Shown here: in pieces, positions 51,770-60,059 of the stretch
How the letters are laid out: each line of letters opens with the position of its first letter
Position numbering within the stretch: the stretch's first letter is position 1
Source: Bacteroidaceae bacterium
GTDB lineage: Bacteria; Bacteroidota; Bacteroidia; Bacteroidales; Bacteroidaceae
Direction of reading: 5' to 3'
Length of the DNA stretch: 64,000 nt
NCBI GenBank assembly: GCA_017619585.1
Contig: JAFZSA010000011.1
Span: 62,001 to 126,000 of the forward strand
The notes under the pieces: model-generated
What the model was told of the DNA's origin: nothing
Database searches by the model: none
The model's input: the letters and a program-made list of their open reading frames with translations, nothing else
Translations under genes and position numbers: made by a program

Positions 51770-53743
51770 ATGAGCGAGAACATTAAAGACACATTGGCAG
51801 AGAATGCATTCAGAGAACTGAAAGAAGGAGAAGAATACACTCCATTGATGCCAAAAGACACTAATCCACGTGAGGTAACAGCATGGTCTGTGTGCTGGGG
51901 AATCCTAATGGCAGTAATCTTCAGTGCGGCAGCCGCCTATCTGGGACTCAAGGTCGGCCAGGTCTTTGAGGCCGCCATCCCCATTGCCATTATTGCCGTT
52001 GGCCTGAGCAGCGCCACAAAGCGCAAGAACGCCCTGGGCGAGAATGTAATGATTCAGAGCATAGGTGCCTGCTCTGGCGTAATAGTAGCCGGAGCCATCT
52101 TCACCCTACCCGCCCTGTACATTCTGCAGGCCAAGTACCCTGAGATGACAGTCAACTTCATGGAGGTCTTTCTTTCCAGCCTTCTGGGCGGCATCCTGGG
52201 CATTCTGTTCCTGATACCTTTCCGCAAGTATTTTGTCAAGGATATGCACGGCAAATATCCCTTCCCCGAGGCCACTGCCAGCACCCAGGTACTGGTAAGC
52301 GGTGCCAAGGGCGGAGATCAGGCAAAGCCCCTGCTGATAGCCGGCCTGATAGGTGGTCTGTATGACTTTGTTGTAGCCACCTTCGGACTCTGGAACGAGA
52401 ACTTCACCAGCCGAGCCCTCCTCTGGGGCGACACCATAGCCGAGAAGACCAAGCTGGTTTTCAAGTGCAACACAGGTGCAGCCGTTCTGGGCCTCGGATA
52501 TATAGTCGGACTGAAATACGCCTTCATCATCTGCTGCGGCAGTATGCTGGTATGGTGGGTTATTGTTCCATGTATAGGCCTGTTCTTCCCTGACATCCAG
52601 GTGCAGGAAGGCATTACCGCTGCAGCTGCTTCTGCCGAGCAGATCTTCAAGTACGCCAAGAGCATTGGCATTGGCGGCATTGCCATGGCAGGTATCATCG
52701 GTATTGTCAAGAGCCGCAAGCTCATCTCTGGCGCCGTTTCATTAGCAGCCAGGGAGATGGGCGGAAAGAAAAGCACGCAGGTTTCCGAGGAACGTACGCA
52801 GAAAGACCTGCCCATGACCTTCATTTCCATTGCTATTCTTGTCACATTCTTCGCCGTAGGTATCTTCTACTACTGGGATGTCATGAACGGAATAGCCAAG
52901 TTTGCCTGCGTAGCCCTTCTGGTAACAGCTATCATCACCTTCCTCTTCACCACCGTTGCCGCCAACGCCATTGCCATCGTAGGTACCAACCCCGTCAGCG
53001 GCATGACGCTGATGACCCTCATCCTGGCGTCCGTCATCATGGTTGCCATAGGTCTGAGCGGCACAGAGGGAATGGTGGCCGCCCTTATCATGGGTGGCGT
53101 GGTATGTACGGCACTCAGTATGGCAGGCGGTTTCATCACCGACCTTAAGATAGGCTATTGGCTGGGCTCCACCCCACGCAAACAGGAGACCTGGAAGTTC
53201 CTGGGCACCTTGGTAAGTGCAGCAACCGTAGCAGGCGTCATCATGATTCTGAACAAGACATACGGCTTCACCAGCGGACAGCTCTCAGCTCCGCAGGCCA
53301 ACGCTATGGCAGCCGTCATAGAACCTCTGATGCAAGGCAACGGAGCCCCCTGGCTGCTTTACGGAATAGGCGCTGTATTGGCTCTGATTCTCAATGCTTT
53401 GGGCATTCCCGCCTTAGCTTTTGCTTTAGGTATGTTCATCCCCCTGGAACTGAACCTTCCCCTTCTGGCAGGCGGAGCAGTCAACTGGTTTGTAACCACC
53501 CGCAGCAAGCAGAAAGAAGTGAATACGGCACGTGGCGAACGGGGCACTCTCATAGCCAGCGGATTTATTGCCGGCGGAGCCCTGATGGGTGTAGTCAGTG
53601 TGGCACTGCGCTTTGCAGGAATAGAGTTCCAGTACGAGCAATGGTGGAACAACTCACTCAGCGAAATCCTCTCCTTAGGCATGTATTGCATCCTCATTGT
53701 TTACTTCGTAAAGGCCAGTATGAAGGCAAAACATACATTATAA
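51770..53743 (+). CDS. OPT-family oligopeptide transporter
   Basis: 657-residue inner-membrane protein with about 14-16 helices, matching the bacterial OPT family (proton-coupled uptake of oligopeptides or metal chelates). NPREVTAWSVCWGILMAVIFSAAAAYLGLKVGQ is spread over TM1-2; KYPFPEATAST and MTLMTLILASVIMV are recognisable conserved segments. A peptide substrate would fit the proteases upstream. Monocistronic, no close promoter match seen. Confidence 0.93.
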   Translation: MSENIKDTLAENAFRELKEGEEYTPLMPKDTNPREVTAWSVCWGILMAVIFSAAAAYLGLKVGQVFEAAIPIAIIAVGLSSATKRKNALGENVMIQSIGACSGVIVAGAIFTLPALYILQAKYPEMTVNFMEVFLSSLLGGILGILFLIPFRKYFVKDMHGKYPFPEATASTQVLVSGAKGGDQAKPLLIAGLIGGLYDFVVATFGLWNENFTSRALLWGDTIAEKTKLVFKCNTGAAVLGLGYIVGLKYAFIICCGSMLVWWVIVPCIGLFFPDIQVQEGITAAAASAEQIFKYAKSIGIGGIAMAGIIGIVKSRKLISGAVSLAAREMGGKKSTQVSEERTQKDLPMTFISIAILVTFFAVGIFYYWDVMNGIAKFACVALLVTAIITFLFTTVAANAIAIVGTNPVSGMTLMTLILASVIMVAIGLSGTEGMVAALIMGGVVCTALSMAGGFITDLKIGYWLGSTPRKQETWKFLGTLVSAATVAGVIMILNKTYGFTSGQLSAPQANAMAAVIEPLMQGNGAPWLLYGIGAVLALILNALGIPALAFALGMFIPLELNLPLLAGGAVNWFVTTRSKQKEVNTARGERGTLIASGFIAGGALMGVVSVALRFAGIEFQYEQWWNNSLSEILSLGMYCILIVYFVKASMKAKHTL

Positions 53744-53787
53744 ATAAAAAAGTTGACCGTTTTTGCATTCCAATCCAACTAATTGTT

Positions 53788-53795
53788 GTACATTT
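53788..53795 (+). promoter_or_regulatory. Probable -7 box for rpsP
   Basis: TACATTTG. A TTTG at 53761-53764 is 23 bp upstream, longer than the usual 19-20. Confidence 0.45.
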
Positions 53796-53854
53796 GCGCG
53801 CCGTTACGTGTTGACGGCATATTTCAAACCTATAAATAAAGTTTAATTAAAATT

Positions 53855-54421
53855 ATGGCAACAAAAATTAGATTGCAGCGTCACGGTCGTAAAAGCTACG
53901 CTTTCTACAGTATCGTAATCGCTGATGTAAGAGCTCCACGCGATGGTAAGTTTACAGAGAAGATTGGTACCTACAATCCCAACACCAATCCTGCCACTGT
54001 AGATTTGAAATTCGACCGTGCCCTCTATTGGGTAGAGTGTGGCGCACAGCCCACTGACACGGTTCGTAACATTCTATCTGGCGAGGGTGTTTATCTCATG
54101 AAGCACCTGCGCGGTGGTGTAAAGAAGGGCGCTTTTGACGAGGCTACCTGTGAGGCAAAATTTGCAGCATGGAAGGCTGACAAGCAGAAGGGTCTGGAGG
54201 CATTCGAGGCTAAGAAGGCTGCTGAGAAGAAGGCTGCTGATGCAGCTCGCTTGGACGCAGAGAAGAAGGCCAATGAAGAGATCGCAAAGAAAGTAGCTGA
54301 CAAGAAGGCTGCTGAGGCTGCTGCTAAGGCTGAAGCTGAGGCTGCTGCCAACGCTGAGGCTGAGGCTGAGACTGCACAGGCTACTGAGGGTGAAACAACT
54401 GAAACTCCCGCAGAGGCTTAA
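53855..54421 (+). CDS. rpsP: 30S ribosomal protein S16 with long Ala/Lys/Glu tail
   Basis: Residues 1-90 are a normal S16 core ([34 protein letters not shown]), needed for 30S assembly. About 100 further residues form a low-complexity, highly helical tail rich in A, K and E that turns acidic at the end ([15 protein letters not shown]). Extended S16 proteins are known in Bacteroidota; the role of the tail is not. rimM and trmD, frequent neighbours elsewhere, are absent. Confidence 0.95.
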   Translation: MATKIRLQRHGRKSYAFYSIVIADVRAPRDGKFTEKIGTYNPNTNPATVDLKFDRALYWVECGAQPTDTVRNILSGEGVYLMKHLRGGVKKGAFDEATCEAKFAAWKADKQKGLEAFEAKKAAEKKAADAARLDAEKKANEEIAKKVADKKAAEAAAKAEAEAAANAEAEAETAQATEGETTETPAEA

Positions 54422-54475
54422 AAAAATCAATCACAAACCATTATTTCAATTAGACTTTTTCCAAACAAACAAACA

Positions 54476-54512
54476 GAAGGGCGCTACCGTGAGGCAGTGC
54501 CCTTCATATTTT
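54476..54512 (+). terminator. Terminator of rpsP
   Basis: GAAGGGCGCT (54476-54485) pairs with AGTGCCCTTC (54496-54505) with one G-T pair and a 10-nt loop, followed by ATATTTTT. Confidence 0.88.
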
Positions 54513-54517
54513 TAACG

Positions 54518-54560
54518 ACAAATAAGACTCAAAGTACTCAACTAAAATCGTTAAAGTACA
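54518..54560. repeat. 43-bp direct repeat, left copy
   Basis: Matches 54856-54898 at 42 of 43 positions (one T/G difference). It ends directly before the transposase remnant. Confidence 0.95.
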
Positions 54561-54561
54561 C

Positions 54562-54711
54562 TTGAACGTCGCCATTCACTTCTACAACAACGAGCGTCCT
54601 CACATGAGTCTTGACTGGAAGACACCAGCAGAGGCAGCTCATTGTACAGGAGAAATAAAGAAAAAATGGACCAGCTATAGAGAAAAGGCCATCAAAGACT
54701 TGGCTGCATAA
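54562..54711 (+). mobile_element. IS3-type transposase 3' remnant
   Basis: An open frame without a start codon encodes about 49 residues ending in a stop: FYNNERPHMSL and WKTPAEAAH are the hallmark C-terminal segment of IS3/IS150-type integrase-core transposases. Everything 5' is missing. Downstream, GACTTTGGGACACA near 54740-54753 could be the IS right end (reverse complement begins TGTG). A dead element. Confidence 0.85.
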
Positions 54712-54855
54712 GAAAAATCATGTAGTTTTGCAGATGACTTTGGGACACAACCATACTTGTGAATAAGCAAAACAAACATCAACTTTAATAAAAAGTAAAC
54801 AACTATCAATTCAACTGAAAGTAAAAGTAAGTATTAACCCAAGTCAACCACAGCT

Positions 54856-54898
54856 ACAAATAAGACTCAAAGTACTCAACGAAAATCGTTAAAGTACA
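54856..54898. repeat. 43-bp direct repeat, right copy
   Basis: Second copy, 338 bp from the first. Far too long to be an IS3 target duplication; it suggests recombination or a duplicated host segment around the IS scar. Confidence 0.95.
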
Positions 54899-54932
54899 AG
54901 GATAAAAACATACTAATACGGCATTTAAATTT

Positions 54933-55072
54933 ATTTTCAAGGCATGAAAATATATTCTCAAGGCTTGATAATAGTTTTGTCCTTAGGATTACAGGGTTTT
55001 ATGTGCCAAGAGAAATTGTTTTTATTCCCAGGAAAGAAAACTTTTTCTCCCTGAGAATTAATCCGAGAAAAA
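54933..55072. repeat. Array of phased short palindromes, differing in sequence
   Basis: Dyads TTCA-N5-TGAA (centre 54942), TCAAG-G-CTTGA (54963), TCC-TTA-GGA (54984), TTCC-CA-GGAA (55029.5) and TTCTC-CCT-GAGAA (55051), plus a degenerate site near 55007. Spacing is 21-23 bp throughout although the palindromes do not share a sequence. The gap 54712-55186 otherwise holds no gene. Confidence 0.75.
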
Positions 55073-55186
55073 ACACACCACGTGTCAAAAGATGCAACAT
55101 AAGTACCTCTCACCAACTACCCTGATATCTCTGAACTGAAAATATGAGACAATAGCTGAGATTAGAGATTTTTCTACACGCAAAGA

Positions 55187-55218
55187 ATTGCAGATAATAA
55201 AGAAAATGTATACCTTTG
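55187..55218 (+). promoter_or_regulatory. Promoter of prs
   Basis: ATTG (55187-55190), 20-bp spacer, TACCTTTG (55211-55218). ATG 41 bp downstream. Confidence 0.65.
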
Positions 55219-55258
55219 CACAACGAAAAGAAACAACAAGGAAAACCCTATAAAAACA

Positions 55259-56197
55259 ATGGAAGAGAAGAAAAAATTCAAGGTATTCTCAGGCACAAAA
55301 AGCCGCTATCTTGCAGAAAAAATCTGCGCCAATCTGGGTTGCGAACTGGGCAATCTGTCTATAACAAAATTCTCGGATGGCGAGTTTGAAGTGTGCTTCG
55401 AAGAAAGTATCCGTGGCGTTGACGTGTTCCTGGTACAGAGCACATTCCCCAATGCTGACAATCTGATGGAACTGCTGCTTATGATTGACGCAGCAAAGCG
55501 CGCATCAGCACGTACTATCAACGCCGTTGTACCCTACTTTGGCTGGGCACGTCAGGACCGCAAGAGCAAGCCACGTGTCAGCATTGCTGCCAAACTGGTT
55601 GCAGATATGCTTTCAGTAGCAGGCATCAACCGTCTGATTACTATGGACTTGCATGCCGACCAGGAACAGGGATTCTTTAACGTACCCGTTGACCACCTGT
55701 ATGCCAGCAGTGTTCTGCTGCCCTACATACAGAGCCTGAACCTTGAAAACCTGATTATAGCTACTCCAGATGTAGGCGGTACCAAGCGTGCCAGCACATA
55801 CAGCAAATACCTGAACTGCCCCATGGTGCTCTGTAACAAGACACGCAAGAAGGCTAACGAGGTTGCCCACATGGAGATCATTGGTGACGTAGAAGGTGCA
55901 GATGTAATCTTGGTAGATGATATGGTTGATACTGCCGGTACCATCACTAAGGCTGCAGACCTGATGAAGCAGAACGGTGCACGCAGCGTCCGTGCCATTG
56001 CCAGTCACTGCGTAATGAGCGGTCCTGCCAGCGAACGTCTGGCTGCCTCATCAATCGAGGAAATGGTATTTACTGACAGCATCCCCTACTCTGGCAACTG
56101 CAGCAAGGTTAAGCAGCTTTCTATTGCCGAACTGCTTGCTACTACCATCCGCTGCGTAGAGGACAACGAGAGCATCAGCAAGCAATACTTGACCTAA
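55259..56197 (+). CDS. prs: Ribose-phosphate pyrophosphokinase
   Basis: Makes PRPP from ribose-5-phosphate and ATP for nucleotide, His and Trp synthesis. 312 residues, class I. KITKFSDGEFEV-type N-terminus (SITKFSDGEFEVCFEESIRG over two motifs), ATP site GWARQDRK, metal site MDLHADQEQGFF and PRPP loop VILVDDMVDTAGTI are all intact. Monocistronic with its own promoter and terminator. Confidence 0.98.
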   Translation: MEEKKKFKVFSGTKSRYLAEKICANLGCELGNLSITKFSDGEFEVCFEESIRGVDVFLVQSTFPNADNLMELLLMIDAAKRASARTINAVVPYFGWARQDRKSKPRVSIAAKLVADMLSVAGINRLITMDLHADQEQGFFNVPVDHLYASSVLLPYIQSLNLENLIIATPDVGGTKRASTYSKYLNCPMVLCNKTRKKANEVAHMEIIGDVEGADVILVDDMVDTAGTITKAADLMKQNGARSVRAIASHCVMSGPASERLAASSIEEMVFTDSIPYSGNCSKVKQLSIAELLATTIRCVEDNESISKQYLT

Positions 56198-56206
56198 TCT
56201 TAAAAG

Positions 56207-56240
56207 CCCCACCCCGTCCCTCCCCGAAGGAGAGGGGGGT
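56207..56240. repeat. C-rich hairpin element, copy B
   Basis: CCCCACCCCGTCCCTCCCC-GAAGG-AGAGGGGGG type hairpin, nearly the same as copies at 2721 and 59944. It starts 9 bp after the prs stop codon. Confidence 0.85.
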
Positions 56241-56267
56241 GACTCTGGATTAGAGATTAGGAATGTA

Positions 56268-56312
56268 AAAAAAATATTGGAGGTTCGTCTCTCGACGGAC
56301 CTCCAATTTTGA
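56268..56312. terminator. Terminator of prs
   Basis: ATTGGAGGTTCGTC (56276-56289) pairs with GACGGACCTCCAAT (56294-56307), 14 bp with one G-T pair and a TCTC loop, followed by TTT and preceded by an A-run. Confidence 0.92.
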
Positions 56313-56487
56313 TATTAGCCTTTTAAGGTAAAAAGATTATTTGTCAGAATAACTCATTTGTTTTGTTATCGCAAAGTTAAAACTTTTAAACGTTCTGTGC
56401 AAACACTTAATATATGTTTAATAACACATTACGGACAATAACCACTTTTTTTTGCCCCTATACATTATATATTTAAAGCAAAAGTAT

Positions 56488-56495
56488 TACCTTTG
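56488..56495 (+). promoter_or_regulatory. Probable -7 box for glnS
   Basis: TACCTTTG matches the consensus; the -33 area is AT-rich without TTTG. If used, the heptad array at 56507-56619 lies in the 5' leader of glnS. Confidence 0.45.
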
Positions 56496-56506
56496 TCTTA
56501 TCAAAT

Positions 56507-56619
56507 AGCGGTTAGTGGTTAGAGGTTAGGGGTTAGAGGTTAGCGGTTAGCGGTTAGCGAAATAGTTTACGTTTACGTTATCGTTGACGTTGTTAGAGGT
56601 TAGAGGTTAGCGGTTAGAA
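56507..56619. repeat. Heptanucleotide array (GGTTAGN) in the glnS leader
   Basis: From 56510 seven units of GGTTAG(T/A/G/A/C/C/C), then hexamers TTTACG, TTTACG, TTATCG, TTGACG, then TTAGAGG, TTAGAGG, TTAGCGG, TTAG. Two periods (7 and 6) are thus nested. It ends 38 bp before the glnS ATG. Confidence 0.92.
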
Positions 56620-56656
56620 AAACAAAGAATAAGAATAAATCTGAAACAGATATATT

Positions 56657-58465
56657 ATGACAGACATCAGCATAAACGAACAGGACGAGAAAAAATGCCT
56701 GAACTTTATAGAGCAGAAAGTTAAGAGTGATTTGGCTGAAGGCAAAAACGGAGGAAGACTACAGACCCGTTTCCCACCTGAGCCCAACGGATACCTGCAC
56801 ATAGGACACGCCAAGGCCATTGCCATGGACTTTGGAATAGCCAAGAAATTTGGCGGCGTATGTAACCTGCGTATGGACGACACAAACCCTCAGAAGGAGG
56901 ATACGGAATACGTTGAGGCTATTGAACGCGACATCAAATGGCTGGGGTTTGAGTGGGGAAAAGTATGCTACGCCAGCGACTATTTCCAGGATCTGTGGGA
57001 CTTTGCAGAGTGGTGCATCCTGCAGGGACGTGCCTATGTGGACGAGCAGACCAGCGAGGAGATTGCCGCTCAGAAAGGTACGCCAACAGAACCGGGAACC
57101 AACTCGCCCTACCGTGACCGTCCTGCAGAGGAGAGCCTGAGACTGTTCCGCGAGATGAACTCCGGCAACGTAGAACCGGGCAAGATGATTCTGCGTGCAA
57201 AGATTGACATGGCCAGCCCTAACATGCACTTCCGTGACCCTATCATGTACCGCGTACTGAACATGGAACACTGGCGTACGGGCAACAAGTGGAATGCATA
57301 CCCCATGTATGACTTCACACATGGTCAGAGCGACTATCTGGAAGGCGTTACACACAGTATCTGTACACTAGAGTTTGTTCCCCACCACGAGTTGTACGAC
57401 CTGTTTGTTACCTGGATAAAGGAATGGAGAGGCGATGAGGGCGACATAGAGGACAACCGTCCACGTCAGTTTGAGTTCAACAAGCTGAACCTGAACTACA
57501 CACTGATGTCTAAGCGTAACCTGCTCATCCTGACAAAGGAAGGCGTGGTAAACGGATGGGACGACCCACGTATGCCAACTATCTGCGGCATCCGCAGAAG
57601 AGGATACAGCCCAGAGGCCGTGCTGAACTTCATAGACAAGATAGGCTATACCACCTTTGACGCTTTGAACGACATCAAACTGATGGAAGCTGCCTGCCGC
57701 GAGGACCTGAACACACGATCCATACGTGTGAGTGCAGTAGTTGACCCCCTGAAGTTAGTTATAGACAACTACCCCGAGGACTTGGTGGAAGAGATGACTG
57801 CCATCAACAATCCCGAGATACGCGATGCCGAGGGCAACACTATCACAGAAGGCAATACGCACACTATCCACTTCTCTCGCGAACTGTTCATAGAGCGTGA
57901 GGACTTTATGGAAGACGGCGGCAAGAAGTTCATGCGACTTGGCCCTGGCAAGGAAGTGCGCCTGAAAAACGGATACATCATTGCCTGCAGCGACGAGAAA
58001 GACGAACAGGGCAACTACAAGTGCATAGAGAAGGACAGCGAAGGCAACATCACCTGCGTACATGCTACATACGACCCCGAAAGCAAGAGCGGCATGCCCG
58101 GTGCAGACCGCAAGATAAAGGGCAAGACTCTGCACTGGGTCAGCAGTAAGCACTGCCTCCCCTGTGAGGTCAGGAACTACGAGTGCCTGTGGACCTGCGA
58201 GAACCCACGTGATGCCATCAAGCAATACGAGAAGGAAAACGGAGTCAGAGGTATTGATGCCATGCGTCCCTTCCTGAATCCGGAATCACTGACCATCAAC
58301 AAGAATGCTCTGATAGAGGAGTTTGCCAAGACCCTGCCAGCCCTGAGCTACTTACAGTTCCAGCGCATAGGCTATTACAACATAGACCCAGACAGCACGC
58401 CCGACCACATGATTTTCAACAAGACGGTCGGACTGAAAGATACTTGGCAGAAAGGCAACAAATAA
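56657..58465 (+). CDS. glnS: Glutaminyl-tRNA synthetase
   Basis: Class I synthetase charging tRNA-Gln. 602 residues. FPPEPNGYLHIGHAKAI contains HIGH at 48-51; the KMSKS equivalent is LMSKRNL; NLRMDDTNP and the C-terminal beta-barrel anticodon-binding domains (about 370-602) follow. Somewhat longer than the E. coli enzyme (554). A TPR gene follows after 9 bp. Confidence 0.97.
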   Translation: MTDISINEQDEKKCLNFIEQKVKSDLAEGKNGGRLQTRFPPEPNGYLHIGHAKAIAMDFGIAKKFGGVCNLRMDDTNPQKEDTEYVEAIERDIKWLGFEWGKVCYASDYFQDLWDFAEWCILQGRAYVDEQTSEEIAAQKGTPTEPGTNSPYRDRPAEESLRLFREMNSGNVEPGKMILRAKIDMASPNMHFRDPIMYRVLNMEHWRTGNKWNAYPMYDFTHGQSDYLEGVTHSICTLEFVPHHELYDLFVTWIKEWRGDEGDIEDNRPRQFEFNKLNLNYTLMSKRNLLILTKEGVVNGWDDPRMPTICGIRRRGYSPEAVLNFIDKIGYTTFDALNDIKLMEAACREDLNTRSIRVSAVVDPLKLVIDNYPEDLVEEMTAINNPEIRDAEGNTITEGNTHTIHFSRELFIEREDFMEDGGKKFMRLGPGKEVRLKNGYIIACSDEKDEQGNYKCIEKDSEGNITCVHATYDPESKSGMPGADRKIKGKTLHWVSSKHCLPCEVRNYECLWTCENPRDAIKQYEKENGVRGIDAMRPFLNPESLTINKNALIEEFAKTLPALSYLQFQRIGYYNIDPDSTPDHMIFNKTVGLKDTWQKGNK

Positions 58466-58474
58466 AACACGCCT

Positions 58475-59929
58475 ATGCGAGAAGAAGACGAGGCATACTT
58501 CAACGATTCCGAATTTCTGGAAAACCTTGAGAAATACGGACAGGCACGCAAGGACGGAAAGCCTGTATACATGGATGCAGAAGACCTGACAGACATAGCG
58601 GAGTTCTTCATGACACAAAACAAGGAGGAGGAGGCTAACCGAGCCATATCATTGGCACTTAGCCTACACCCCAACAGTGTAGATCCGCTGATATTCCTGG
58701 CCAGGCAACAGATGTTCCATGACAATCTGGAGGAAGCCATAAAGATAGCCGAATCCATCCCCGACCAGAACGACCGGGAGACGATATTCCTGTGGACAGA
58801 GCTGCTGATTCGCTCGAACAAGCCCATTGATGCCCTTCAGCTTATTATATCAAAACTGAAGGAACTGGATGAAGACAAGGCGATGTTCCTGTATGATGCC
58901 GCCTGCATCTTTATGGATTATCAGGACTACCAGATTGCCCAGAAACTGACAGCAAAGCTGGAGAAGGACTTCCCAGAGTACAAGAAACTCAAGAAACTGA
59001 AAACAGACCTGCTGATGGCCACCGAGAAATATGACGATGCCATTGCCATGCTGCAGGACATCCTGGAGGAACAGCCATTCAGCACACTGGCCTGGAAGAC
59101 AATAGCCGAGGCTCAGGTAGGGAAAAGCAACTTTGAGGAAGCACTGGACAGCGTGGAATATTGCCTTGCCCTGAATCCCGATCATACGCAGGCGCTGATG
59201 ATAAAGGCTCATTGCCTATTCCATCTGAACCATCTTTCCCAGGCTCACGACATATATCAAAGACTGAAGGATATTATGCCGGAGGACGGCAGGCTTTACT
59301 ACATGGATGCCGTCACACTGGCTAACATGGAACGTTTCGACGAGGCCAAGGAGGCATTGGCCATGGGATTGAAGTACATCCCTGAATATGACGAGGACCG
59401 CATCCAGCTGCTGATGCACAAGGCTTACCTTGAAAGCAAAAGCCATCATATAGACGAGGCGCTGAAGGCGCTGGAGGATGCCATGCAACTCTCAAAGGAC
59501 GATAAGGGTGTATTGGAATATCACCTGCTGATGGGCGAGATTCTGTTGGAGAACGACAGGGAGAAAGAGGCTGCAGAACACTTTGAGATTGCCTATAACG
59601 AAAGCGAGAACAAACAAGAGACGCTGCTGACAATAGGAATAGCATACGCCGAGACAAAGCATTTCGGCACGGCACTATCGCTATTAGAAGCCTTTATGGA
59701 GGAATACAAGGGAAAGGAGGGGGCTGTAGCTATACCCTATCTGGCTTACTGCTACAAGAAGCTACACGATCAGGAGAACTACCTGAAATACCTGCGTAAA
59801 GCTGTCTCCGCCGACCGTGAGATAACGGAATTCCTGTTTTCAGACGACTACCCCAGCATCCAGCCGGAAGAGTATTACCTATACGCCTTCAAGAATGCAT
59901 ACGGGCGATTCCCTGAAGAGTGGGAATAG
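58475..59929 (+). CDS. Tetratricopeptide repeat protein
   Basis: 484 residues, no signal peptide and no membrane helix, so cytoplasmic. Nearly the whole length from about residue 45 consists of TPR-like helix pairs (EEANRAISLALSLHP, DDAIAMLQDILEEQP, EEALDSVEYCLALNPDH, KEAAEHFEIAYNES), a scaffold for protein binding. Partner unknown. The 9-bp distance to glnS suggests one transcript. Confidence 0.88.
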   Translation: MREEDEAYFNDSEFLENLEKYGQARKDGKPVYMDAEDLTDIAEFFMTQNKEEEANRAISLALSLHPNSVDPLIFLARQQMFHDNLEEAIKIAESIPDQNDRETIFLWTELLIRSNKPIDALQLIISKLKELDEDKAMFLYDAACIFMDYQDYQIAQKLTAKLEKDFPEYKKLKKLKTDLLMATEKYDDAIAMLQDILEEQPFSTLAWKTIAEAQVGKSNFEEALDSVEYCLALNPDHTQALMIKAHCLFHLNHLSQAHDIYQRLKDIMPEDGRLYYMDAVTLANMERFDEAKEALAMGLKYIPEYDEDRIQLLMHKAYLESKSHHIDEALKALEDAMQLSKDDKGVLEYHLLMGEILLENDREKEAAEHFEIAYNESENKQETLLTIGIAYAETKHFGTALSLLEAFMEEYKGKEGAVAIPYLAYCYKKLHDQENYLKYLRKAVSADREITEFLFSDDYPSIQPEEYYLYAFKNAYGRFPEEWE

Positions 59930-59943
59930 ATAGCGGTAGAAGC

Positions 59944-59974
59944 CTCACCCCGACCCTCTCCAAAGGAGAGGGGG
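59944..59974. repeat. C-rich hairpin element, copy C
   Basis: CTCACCCCGACCCTCTCC-AAA-GGAGAGGGGG: 8-bp stem (59954-59961 with 59965-59972). Lies in the convergent gap and runs directly into heptads; it could double as a terminator. Confidence 0.85.
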
Positions 59975-59978
59975 AATT

Positions 59979-60049
59979 GGTTAGCGGTTAGAGGTTAGCG
60001 GTTAGCGAAAACTATGAACTATGAACTATGAACTATGAACTATGAACTG
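59979..60049. repeat. Two adjacent heptanucleotide arrays
   Basis: GGTTAGC, GGTTAGA, GGTTAGC, GGTTAGC (59979-60006), then five perfect ACTATGA units (60011-60045). Together with copy C the arrays fill the whole 130-bp gap between the TPR gene and manC. Confidence 0.95.
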
Positions 60050-60059
60050 AAAAAGCTAA

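Noticed and set aside
56210..56240. G-quadruplex as sole explanation of the C-rich hairpins
   Set aside because: G-tracts on the minus strand could form one, but the arms are complementary in all three copies, so a hairpin explains the pattern better.
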